A DNA stretch of 13,077 nt. Origin: Lentisphaerota bacterium (GTDB lineage: Bacteria; Verrucomicrobiota; Lentisphaeria; Oligosphaerales; JAFGRS01). Position numbers and translations under genes: made by a program. This document shows positions 6,715 through 12,365 of this stretch, one piece after another. The notes below the pieces were generated by a model. The model was given only the letters and a program-made list of their open reading frames with translations. It did no database searches and was not told where the DNA came from. Numbering within the stretch: the first letter of the stretch is position 1; every line of letters starts with the position of its first letter. The stretch spans positions 1-13,077 of the forward strand of contig JAAYZO010000353.1 of assembly GCA_012514865.1 (NCBI GenBank), given 5' to 3'.

Positions 6715-8190
6715 ATGACCCCACCATCCGGACCCCCGGGGGCGCATCGACGCCCCCACGGCGCCAAGCCGACAGGCTCAGGCGGCGACCGCGGCTTCAG
6801 GCCGCCACGCGACGCCGCCAAGCGCCCCGACGGACCCGCTGACCGCTACCGCCGCGACGACAACCGGGGCTTCCGCGGACCGCCCCGCGAGGGCGCAGGG
6901 CGCGACGACCGGCCCTTCCGCGGACCGCCCCGCGAGGGCGCCGGGCGCGACGACCGACCCTTCCGCGGACCGCCGCGTGAGGGCGCCGGGCGCGACGACC
7001 GCCCCTTCCGCGGACCGCCGCGTGAGGGCGCAGGACGCGACGACCGACCCTTCCGTGGACCGCCGCGCGAGGGCGCCGGGCGCGGCGACCGCCCCTTCCG
7101 CGGACCGCCGCGTGAGGGCGCAGGACGCGACGACCGCCCCTTCCGTGGACCGCCGCGCGACGGCGCCGGGCGCGATGACCGCCCCTTCCGAGGACCGCCC
7201 CGTGAGGGCGCCGGACGCGACGACCGCCCCCCCAGGCCGCCGAGGAGCGGCGACGACCGCCCCTTCCGTGGCCCTCCGCGTGAGGGCGCCGGGCGCGACG
7301 ACCGCCCCTTCCGTGGACCGCCCCGCGAGGGCGCCGGGCGTGACGACCGGCCCTCCAGGCCGCCCAGGCCCGGCGACGACCGGCCTTTCCGTGGACCGCC
7401 CCGCGAGGGCGCCGGGCGCCCCGATTCGGCGGCGCCGTCAGCCGACGAGGCCGAGGCCAAGCTCTGCGGGATGAATGCCTGCCAGGCCGTCTTCGCCAAG
7501 CGCCCTGACGACATCGTCCGCGCCTACGTCACCGAGGCTCAGCTCGGGGCGACCGCCGAGATCCTGCGCTGGTGCGCGCTGCAGCGCCGCGCCTACCACG
7601 TCATCAGCAACTCCGAGATGGACCGCGTCACGCAGTCGTCGCACCACGAGGGCATCTGCCTCCTGGTCAAGCCGCCGATGCGGATGACGCTCGAGCCGCT
7701 GTGCATGCGCCTGGCGGCGCAGACCGGCCCGGTGTGCGTGCTCCTTCTCGAGGGCGTCACCAACCCGCACAACCTCGGCGCCATCCTGCGCGTGGCGGCG
7801 CACTTCGGCGCCGTCGCGGTGGTGCAGAGCGGCGACGCCGACGCCCTGCCCCGCCTCTCGGCGGCGGTCTGCCGCACCGCCGAGGGCGCGGCCGAGCAGA
7901 TCCCCGTCGTGCAGGTCGGCGACGCCCGCAAGGCCGTCGAACGCCTGCGCCGCTGCGCCCTCGAGGTGGTCGCCACCTCGAGCCATGCGGAACTCTCGGT
8001 CTACCAGCGCGGCATGCCGGCACGCTGTGTCCTGCTCCTCGGTTCCGAGGCCAAGGGCCTCTCCAAGGAACTGGCCGAGTGCGCCGACGCGGTCGTGGCC
8101 ATCCCCGGCAGCGGCGCCGTCGAGAGCCTGAATGTCGCCTGCGCCACGGCCGTGCTCATGGCCGAGTTCCGCCGGCGCCACCCCGGCTGA
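6715..8190 (+). CDS. SpoU/TrmH-family RNA 2'-O-methyltransferase with RGG-like repeat N-terminal domain
   Basis: This 491-residue protein has two parts. Residues 1 to about 245 are low-complexity, rich in Arg, Gly, Pro and Asp, and dominated by the 15-residue unit DDRPFRGPPREGAGR. Residues from about 249 form a complete SpoU methyltransferase: a TrmH substrate-binding-like domain (KLCGMNACQAVF onward), then the S-adenosylmethionine-binding knot with motif 1 LEGVTNPHNLGAILR (N353, R359), motif 2 LLLGSEAKGLSKEL (E445) and motif 3 IPGSGAVESLNVA (S471, N473). Such enzymes methylate the ribose 2'-OH of tRNA or rRNA. A long disordered N-terminus also occurs in E. coli YfiF, so a YfiF-like assignment is possible; the target nucleotide is unknown. 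The start is fixed by AAGGA 7 nt upstream, although the frame is open much further back inside the lyase gene. A second SpoU enzyme lies at 10782-11495. Confidence 0.88.
   Translation: MTPPSGPPGAHRRPHGAKPTGSGGDRGFRPPRDAAKRPDGPADRYRRDDNRGFRGPPREGAGRDDRPFRGPPREGAGRDDRPFRGPPREGAGRDDRPFRGPPREGAGRDDRPFRGPPREGAGRGDRPFRGPPREGAGRDDRPFRGPPRDGAGRDDRPFRGPPREGAGRDDRPPRPPRSGDDRPFRGPPREGAGRDDRPFRGPPREGAGRDDRPSRPPRPGDDRPFRGPPREGAGRPDSAAPSADEAEAKLCGMNACQAVFAKRPDDIVRAYVTEAQLGATAEILRWCALQRRAYHVISNSEMDRVTQSSHHEGICLLVKPPMRMTLEPLCMRLAAQTGPVCVLLLEGVTNPHNLGAILRVAAHFGAVAVVQSGDADALPRLSAAVCRTAEGAAEQIPVVQVGDARKAVERLRRCALEVVATSSHAELSVYQRGMPARCVLLLGSEAKGLSKELAECADAVVAIPGSGAVESLNVACATAVLMAEFRRRHPG
6856..7419 (+). repeat. 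In-frame 45-bp tandem repeat array in the methyltransferase gene
   Basis: The array has a degenerate 48-bp leading unit (6856-6903) and seven contiguous 45-bp units (6904, 6949, 6994, 7039, 7084, 7129 and 7174 to 7218). A 33-bp interrupter DDRPPRPPRSG (7219-7251), two more units (7252, 7297), a second interrupter DDRPSRPPRPG (7342-7374) and a last unit (7375-7419) follow. All ten full units encode DDRPFRGPPREGAGR except the fifth (first D to G) and sixth (E to D); the other DNA differences are synonymous. Units 3-4 (6994-7083) and 5-6 (7084-7173) match with only three base differences, pointing to a recent 90-bp duplication. Confidence 0.95.
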
Positions 8191-8205
8191 GGCCGCCCCG
8201 GGAGC

Positions 8206-8242
8206 GGTCAGACCAGTCTGACCTGTCTGACCTGTCTGACGG
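8206..8242. terminator. Hairpin plus 9-bp tandem repeats downstream of the methyltransferase gene
   Basis: GGTCAGAC (8206-8213) and GTCTGACC (8216-8223) form a perfect 8-bp stem with a 2-nt gap, 15 nt after the stop at 8190. The right arm is also the first of three 9-bp units GTCTGACCT, GTCTGACCT, GTCTGACGG (8216-8242). No T-run follows, so termination is only possible. The array may equally be a member of the short-period intergenic repeats seen elsewhere in the window. Confidence 0.45.
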
Positions 8243-8298
8243 TCCCGCCCCCGGCCGGCCCGGCTCGGCATCGGGGCGCCTGCCTGGGCGCCCGGGGT

Positions 8299-8319
8299 GG
8301 GCCGCGTCCGGCGCGGCCC
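8299..8319 (+). terminator. GC hairpin, candidate terminator for the plus-strand gene run
   Basis: GGGCCGCG (8299-8306) pairs with CGCGGCCC (8312-8319) over a 5-nt loop TCCGG. TTAAT follows directly, a weak substitute for a T-tract. It lies between the convergent methyltransferase and enolase genes. Confidence 0.4.
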
Positions 8320-8381
8320 TTAATGAAGGCACCCCCCGTCTCCGCGGCGCAACGCCGGGCGGCGGGGGGTGCGTGGTTCAG

Positions 8382-8408
8382 GGCGCCGGGTCGGAGAGAC
8401 CCGGCGCC
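8382..8408 (-). terminator. Strong GC hairpin downstream of enolase
   Basis: GGCGCCGGGTC (8382-8392) and GACCCGGCGCC (8398-8408) form a perfect 11-bp stem with a 5-nt loop, beginning 15 nt past the enolase stop. Neither side has a T-run, so it would be an atypical intrinsic terminator. It is nevertheless the strongest simple hairpin I found and is well placed to protect or end the enolase transcript, perhaps bidirectionally. Confidence 0.55.
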
Positions 8409-8423
8409 GTCGTTGCGGGTGGT

Positions 8424-9695
8424 TCAGCAGCCGTAGCGGGCCGCGTCGCCGAGCTGCTCCTCGATGCGCAGGAGCTGGTTGTACTTGCAGATGCGGTCGG
8501 TACGGCTCAGCGAGCCGGTCTTGATCTGGCCGGCGTTGACGGCCACCGACAGGTCGGCGATGGTGACGTCCTCGGTCTCGCCCGAGCGGTGGCTGACGAC
8601 GGCGGTGTAGCCCGCCTTGTGGGCCATCTCGATGGCGTCGAGGGTCTCGGTGAGCGTGCCGATCTGGTTGACCTTGATCAGGATCGAGTTGGCCACGCCC
8701 ATGTCGATGCCCTTCTTGAGGAACTTCACGTTGGTGACGAAGAGGTCGTCACCGACGAGCTGGCAGCGTCCGCCGATGCGGTCGGTGAGCAGCTTCCAGC
8801 CATCCCAGTCGCCCTCGGCCATGCCGTCCTCGATCGAGTCGACGGGGTACTTCTCGATGAGGCTGGCGAGGTACTCGACCTGCTCGGCGCTGCTGCGGCG
8901 GGCGCCGTTCTTGCCCTCGAACTTGGCGTAGTTGTAGACGCCGTCCTTGAAGAACTCGCTGGCCGCGCAGTCGAAGGCGAGCATGACATCCTCGCCGGGC
9001 TTGTAGCCGGCCTTCTCGATGGCCTTGAGGATAGTCTCGACGGCGTCCTCGGTGCCGCCGAAGGTGGGGGCGAAGCCGCCCTCGTCGCCGACGGCGGTGC
9101 TCAGGCCGCGGTCCTTGAGGATCTTCTTGAGGTTGTGGAAGACCTCGGCGCCCATGCGCAGGCCCTCGCGGAAGCAGCAGGCGCCGACCGGCCGGATCAT
9201 GAACTCCTGGAAGGCGATCGGGGCGTCCGAGTGGCTGCCGCCGTTGACGATGTTCATCATCGGCACCGGCAGGACCTTGGCGTTGACGCCGCCGATGTAG
9301 CGGAACAGCGGCATGCCCAGTTCCTCGGCCGCGGCGCGGGCGGCGGCCAGGGAGACGGCCAGGATGGCGTTGGCGCCGAGGTTGCTCTTGGTCTCGGTGC
9401 CGTCGATCTCGAGCATAATCTGGTCGATGCCGACCTGGTCGAAGATCTCCATGCCGTCGAGTTCCGGGGCGATGCGGTCGTTGACATTCTCGACCGCCTT
9501 GCTGACGCCCTTGCCGAGAAAGCGGGCGGCGTCGCCGTCGCGCAGCTCGATGGCCTCGTTCTCGCCGGTGGAGGCGCCGCTCGGGACGGCCGCACGGCCG
9601 ATCGTGCCGCTCTCCAGGACAATCTCGGCTTCGACGGTCGGATTGCCGCGCGAGTCGATGATCTCGCGGGCGCAGAGGTCCATAATGGTGCTCAT
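8424..9695 (-). CDS. eno: Enolase (phosphopyruvate hydratase)
   Basis: This 423-residue cytoplasmic enzyme interconverts 2-phosphoglycerate and phosphoenolpyruvate in glycolysis and gluconeogenesis. It is collinear with the family: REIIDSRGNPTVEAE near the N-terminus, the SGASTGENEAIELRDGD loop (39-55), GDEGGFAP with catalytic E205, and likely Mg ligands D242, E289 and D316. Catalytic K341 is in ILIKVNQIGTLTET, followed by the substrate loop SHRSGETED (368-376) and GQIKTGSLSR (389-398) with K392. Length is typical. The frame is open 26 codons further upstream, but MSTIMDLCAREI at 9695 matches enolase N-termini and is preceded by AAGGA with a 7-nt gap. It appears to be transcribed alone from its own promoter and runs convergently towards the methyltransferase gene. 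No residue looks unusual. Confidence 0.98.
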   Translation of the reverse strand: MSTIMDLCAREIIDSRGNPTVEAEIVLESGTIGRAAVPSGASTGENEAIELRDGDAARFLGKGVSKAVENVNDRIAPELDGMEIFDQVGIDQIMLEIDGTETKSNLGANAILAVSLAAARAAAEELGMPLFRYIGGVNAKVLPVPMMNIVNGGSHSDAPIAFQEFMIRPVGACCFREGLRMGAEVFHNLKKILKDRGLSTAVGDEGGFAPTFGGTEDAVETILKAIEKAGYKPGEDVMLAFDCAASEFFKDGVYNYAKFEGKNGARRSSAEQVEYLASLIEKYPVDSIEDGMAEGDWDGWKLLTDRIGGRCQLVGDDLFVTNVKFLKKGIDMGVANSILIKVNQIGTLTETLDAIEMAHKAGYTAVVSHRSGETEDVTIADLSVAVNAGQIKTGSLSRTDRICKYNQLLRIEEQLGDAARYGC

Positions 9696-9782
9696 GATGC
9701 GGTCCTTCTCCTGCTCGTGGCTGATGGATCGACGCGGCGACCGGAGCCCGGCTCCGCGCCTCGCGCAAGACACTTGCGGGGT

Positions 9783-9811
9783 ACTATAGCGGAGGCAACC
9801 GACGCCGGCAA
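9783..9811 (-). promoter_or_regulatory. Sigma-70-type promoter of enolase
   Basis: On the minus strand, TTGCCG (9806-9811) and TATAGT (9783-9788) are separated by exactly 17 bp. The -10 matches TATAAT at five of six positions and the -35 matches TTGACA at four. The -10 lies about 87 nt upstream of the enolase start at 9695, leaving a leader of roughly 80 nt in which I recognise no riboswitch. Confidence 0.65.
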
Positions 9812-9835
9812 CAGGCCCCCGCCCCGCCGGCCGCC

Positions 9836-9943
9836 GGGGACACCGGGGACACTGGCGACACCGGCGACACCGGGGGCACCGGCGACACCGGGGGCACCGG
9901 GGACACTGGGGGCACCGGGGACACCGGGGACTGCGGCGACACC
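9836..9943. repeat. 12-unit 9-bp tandem array (GGGGACACC family)
   Basis: Twelve contiguous 9-mers run from 9836 to 9943. Examples are GGGGACACC, GGCGACACC, GGGGGCACC and GGGGACACT; the eleventh, GGGGACTGC, is the most divergent. The array lies in the gene-free stretch 9696-10039, starting 25 bp beyond the enolase -35 element. In one plus-strand frame it reads as a collagen-like Gly-Xaa-Pro string, but that frame continues antisense through enolase, so I treat the array as non-coding. Confidence 0.9.
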
Positions 9944-9951
9944 ATCCTGGA

Positions 9952-9987
9952 GTCCCTTACGTCCCTTGTGTCGCTTGGGTCCCTTTC
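9952..9987. repeat. Second 9-bp tandem array (GTCCCTTNN family)
   Basis: Four contiguous 9-mers, GTCCCTTAC, GTCCCTTGT, GTCGCTTGG and GTCCCTTTC, begin 8 bp after the GGGGACACC array. The unit sequence differs but the period is the same. The rest of this gene-free stretch (9988-10039) is GC-rich and holds no clear element; exoD ends at 10040. Confidence 0.75.
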
Positions 9988-10039
9988 CGGGAGGCCCCAG
10001 GCCGGCGGCCCGGCGACACCAGGGCCACCGCGGCCTCGT

Positions 10040-10726
10040 TCAGGCCCCCGCGGCCAGGAGGCGCCGGACGACCTCGCGCAGGGCCGCGGTGCCGCCGATC
10101 AGGAGGACCGCGAAGTAGGCCATGGTGGCCAGGTTGGAGAGGTGCCCCAGGAGGATGCAGACCCCGTCGCGCTGCAGCAGCCCGAGGGCCAGGAGGAGCA
10201 GGGCCAGCGCCGGGAGGGTGTTGCTGAAGGGTATCAGGCCGAAGGGCGCCATCAGCAGGACCGCGCCGAGGATCATGCCGGCGTTGTTGCCGAGGCCGAC
10301 CAGGCCGCCGCCGGCGAGGCGATGCAGGCGGTGCGGGCGGCTGATGCGCTCCAGGCGCCGCAGCCAGGTGCGCCCCTGGCAGAGCGCCGCGCGCAGGCGC
10401 TCGGCCGGCAGGAGGCGCTCGGCCAGGCGTCGCGGCAGCCAGAGGTTCTGTCCGAAGAGCCGGCAGATGCCGATCAGGAGGATGGCGGCGCCGAAGACGG
10501 TGCTGACTCCGGGGATCGAGACCGGTATCATGAAGACCAGGGTCAGGATCATGGCGAAGAGCAGGAGGCCGTCCTGGCCTATCAGGTCGCGCAGGACGGC
10601 GAGGGTCAGGCCTTCGGGCGGCAGCCCGGCGATGACGGCCTCGAGGGTCTCGCCGGGCGAGTCATGGGCGGTGCCGTGGGCCGTCGGGGGTGTGCGGGTC
10701 GAGGCGATAGCGGGGTCGTTGGGCAT
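10040..10726 (-). CDS. ExoD-family membrane protein
   Basis: This 228-residue inner-membrane protein matches the ExoD family (exopolysaccharide synthesis, first described in rhizobia; molecular role poorly known). The first 25 or so residues are polar and rich in Pro, Thr and Ala. From residue 25 the family pattern begins: GLPPEGLTLAVLRDLIGQDG, then hydrophobic LLLFAMILTLVFMIPVSIPGVS (about 54-75) and AILLIGICRLFG. A basic, probably cytoplasmic stretch lies at 98-138 (RRLAERLLPAERLR), followed by three hydrophobic segments at about 141-163, 165-185 and 188-212. Length is near the usual ~200. The frame is open further upstream inside rlmB, but MPNDPAI at 10726 is the first ATG after the rlmB stop; GAGG lies 11 nt before it, a little far. 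It follows rlmB by 55 nt and is probably the last gene of the minus-strand cluster. No polysaccharide genes are adjacent. Confidence 0.85.
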   Translation of the reverse strand: MPNDPAIASTRTPPTAHGTAHDSPGETLEAVIAGLPPEGLTLAVLRDLIGQDGLLLFAMILTLVFMIPVSIPGVSTVFGAAILLIGICRLFGQNLWLPRRLAERLLPAERLRAALCQGRTWLRRLERISRPHRLHRLAGGGLVGLGNNAGMILGAVLLMAPFGLIPFSNTLPALALLLLALGLLQRDGVCILLGHLSNLATMAYFAVLLIGGTAALREVVRRLLAAGA

Positions 10727-10739
10727 GGGGTTGGTGGCC

Positions 10740-10779
10740 TCTGCGGTGCGGCCGGCGGTTCCGGCCGTAGTCTGCGGTG
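10740..10779. repeat. Hairpin flanked by 9-bp direct repeats between rlmB and exoD
   Basis: TCTGCGGTG occurs at 10740-10748 and again at 10771-10779. Between the two copies, CGGCCGG (10749-10755) and CCGGCCG (10761-10767) form a perfect 7-bp stem with a 5-nt loop. No T-run follows on the minus strand. It could be a processing or attenuation hairpin in the transcript. The repeat-hairpin-repeat layout also resembles a tiny inserted element, though it is too short to say. Confidence 0.5.
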
Positions 10780-10781
10780 GA

Positions 10782-11495
10782 TCAGGCCAGGGCGTGCAGG
10801 GCGATGCCGGCGGCCACCGAGGCATTGAGCGAGCCGATACGGCCGTGCTGCGGGATGCGCACGACGAACTGCGCCTGGTTGAGGATGAACTGGCCGACGC
10901 CGCGGTCCTCGCCGCCGCAGACCAGCAGAAGCCGTGCCGGGCGGGCGGCGGCGACCTCGGCCAGGCTGGCCGAGCCCTTGCCATCGAGGGCGACGATGCA
11001 GGTATCGCGCTGGCGGGCCGCATGGACGTAGGCGCTGACGCCGGCAGCGCAGGTGATCGGGAGGTGCTCGGTGGCGCCGGCGCTGGCCTTGACCACCGAG
11101 GGCAGCACCGGCGGCACGCCGTGGCTCGGCAGGAGCACGCCGCCGAAACCGAGGACCTCGGCGCTGCGGATGATGGCGCCGACGTTGTGCGGGTCCTCGA
11201 TGTTGTCGAGGAGCACGAGGCGCGGCTGCTCCATGATCTCGTCCAGGGTCACGTACGGATACGGGCTCGTCTCGAGGACGACCCCCTGATGCTCGTGGCT
11301 CTGGCAGCGGTCGATGAGGCGGCCCTTCTCGACCCACTGCGCCTCGACGCCGCGGCTCTGCAGGAGTGCCGCCAGCTTCTGCAGGCGGGCATTGCCGGCG
11401 GCGCCGCGGTTCAGGAAGGCGGCGCGGATCTGGCGCCGGCCGGCCAGGACCGCCTCGAAGGCCGGATTCACACCATAGAGGATATCGCCTGCCAT
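10782..11495 (-). CDS. rlmB: RlmB-type 23S rRNA (guanosine-2'-O-)-methyltransferase
   Basis: This 237-residue SpoU-family enzyme has the size and layout of RlmB, which methylates the 2'-OH of G2251 in the peptidyl-transferase P-loop of 23S rRNA using S-adenosylmethionine. The N-terminal substrate-binding domain begins DILYGVNPAFEAVLAG, the usual RlmB opening, with HEHQGVV near residue 70. The knotted catalytic domain has motif 1 LLDNIEDPHNVGAIIRSAE (N104, R110), motif 2 LLLVCGGEDRGV (E196) and motif 3 IPQHGRIGSLNASVAAGIALH (S222, N224). The ATG at 11495 is preceded by AAGGGA with an 8-nt gap. It lies 32 nt after xthA and 55 nt before exoD, so co-transcription is likely. Distinguishing RlmB from TrmH or MRM1-like relatives rests on the N-terminal domain and length. 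Confidence 0.9.
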   Translation of the reverse strand: MAGDILYGVNPAFEAVLAGRRQIRAAFLNRGAAGNARLQKLAALLQSRGVEAQWVEKGRLIDRCQSHEHQGVVLETSPYPYVTLDEIMEQPRLVLLDNIEDPHNVGAIIRSAEVLGFGGVLLPSHGVPPVLPSVVKASAGATEHLPITCAAGVSAYVHAARQRDTCIVALDGKGSASLAEVAAARPARLLLVCGGEDRGVGQFILNQAQFVVRIPQHGRIGSLNASVAAGIALHALA

Positions 11496-11527
11496 GCTGC
11501 TGCGTCCCTTCCGCCGCCGCCGGCGGC

Positions 11528-12289
11528 TCAGTCAATCACGATACGGACCGGGCAGTGGTCCGAGCCCACGACATCCGCCATGATGGTCGACTCGCGCACC
11601 CGCGGCCAGAGCCGCTCGTTGACGCAGTGGTAGTCGATGCGCCAGCCGACGTTCTTCTCGCGGGCGTGGAAGCGGTACGACCACCACGTGTAGCGCCGCG
11701 GCTCCGGGCAGAGCCGCCGGAAGGTATCGACGTAGCCGGCGGCGAGGAAGCGGTCCATCCAGGCGCGTTCCTCGGGGAGGTACCCGGGGTTGCGCTCGTT
11801 CGCCTTGGGGTTCTCCAGGTCGATGGGCTGGTGGGCGATGTTGTAGTCGCCGCAGAGGATGACATCCTGGCCGGCGGCGACGCGGGCCTGCACGGCCTCC
11901 AGGACGGCCTCGCAGAAGGCGGTCTTGTAGGCCAGCCGGGCGCCGGCCTCCTGGCTGTTGGGGAAGTAGCAGTTGACGATGGTGACGTCGGGGTAGCGCA
12001 GGATCTGGGTGCGGCCCTCGCTGTCGAACTCGGGCGCGCCGAGCGTCTCGACATCGAGGGGCTCGTCGCGCACGAAGGCGGCGACGCCGCTGTAGCCGCG
12101 GCGCTCCGCTGACTGCCAGAGCGAACGGTACCCCGGCGGCGTCAGCAGCGACGGCTCGAGCTGCTCCGGGGTCGCCTTGGTCTCCTGCACGCAGAGCACG
12201 TCCGGCGACTCGCGCTGAAGCCAGTCCAGGAAGCCCTTGCCTTGAATGGCGCGAACGCCGTTGACGTTCCAGGAGAGTACCGTTCTCAT
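11528..12289 (-). CDS. xthA: Exodeoxyribonuclease III (AP endonuclease)
   Basis: This 253-residue enzyme of the EEP nuclease superfamily acts in base-excision repair: it cuts DNA at abasic sites and removes 3' blocking groups. Conserved elements appear in order: SWNVNGVRA (N8, N10), LCVQETKA with metal-binding E36, GYSGVAAF, NCYFPNSQ (Y108), CGDYNIAH with D148 and N150, the PGYLPEERAWMDRF segment typical of XthA, TWWSYRFHAREKNVGWRIDY with D219, and the terminal VGSDHCPV with D244 and H245. The frame is open 12 codons further upstream, but MRTVLSWNVNG at 12289 matches family N-termini. AAGGA lies only 3 nt before this ATG, an unusually short gap. It is followed by rlmB after 32 nt. Confidence 0.96.
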   Translation of the reverse strand: MRTVLSWNVNGVRAIQGKGFLDWLQRESPDVLCVQETKATPEQLEPSLLTPPGYRSLWQSAERRGYSGVAAFVRDEPLDVETLGAPEFDSEGRTQILRYPDVTIVNCYFPNSQEAGARLAYKTAFCEAVLEAVQARVAAGQDVILCGDYNIAHQPIDLENPKANERNPGYLPEERAWMDRFLAAGYVDTFRRLCPEPRRYTWWSYRFHAREKNVGWRIDYHCVNERLWPRVRESTIMADVVGSDHCPVRIVID

Positions 12290-12334
12290 GATTCCTTGGG
12301 GCGCTGGGGAGGGCCTTGGCGACATCAGGCCGGT

Positions 12335-12357
12335 ACTGTAGCGCCGCGGCGCGGCGC
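12335..12357 (-). promoter_or_regulatory. Candidate -10 (TACAGT) and overlapping GC hairpin upstream of xthA
   Basis: On the minus strand, TACAGT (12335-12340), within GCTACAGT, resembles the GCTATAGT in front of enolase and the tolB-like gene and lies about 46 nt before the xthA start. Directly upstream, GCGCCGC (12341-12347) and GCGGCGC (12351-12357) can form a 7-bp stem, 9 nt after the peptidase stop. The gap may therefore hold a weak terminator for the peptidase followed by a start site for xthA. No good -35 is visible. Confidence 0.3.
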
Positions 12358-12365
12358 CGTCGCGC

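Noticed and set aside
6846..7514. Antisense 222-codon frame over the methyltransferase repeats
   Set aside because: It mirrors the 45-bp repeat. Only the plus-strand frame joins to a real catalytic domain and has a ribosome binding site.
464..8190. A dedicated defence, secretion or biosynthetic system in the plus-strand run
   Set aside because: The four genes belong to unrelated functional classes and carry no accessory components of a known system. Close spacing alone does not show a joint function.
9696..9773. 26-residue N-terminal extension of enolase
   Set aside because: Enolases start at the MSTIMDLCAREI-like segment, which here has its own ribosome binding site; the extension has no homology.
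7572..10118. 848-codon plus-strand frame ending in a collagen-like Gly-Xaa-Pro stretch
   Set aside because: It runs through another frame of the methyltransferase and antisense to enolase, two secure genes. The collagen-like part is just the 9-bp array read in one frame.
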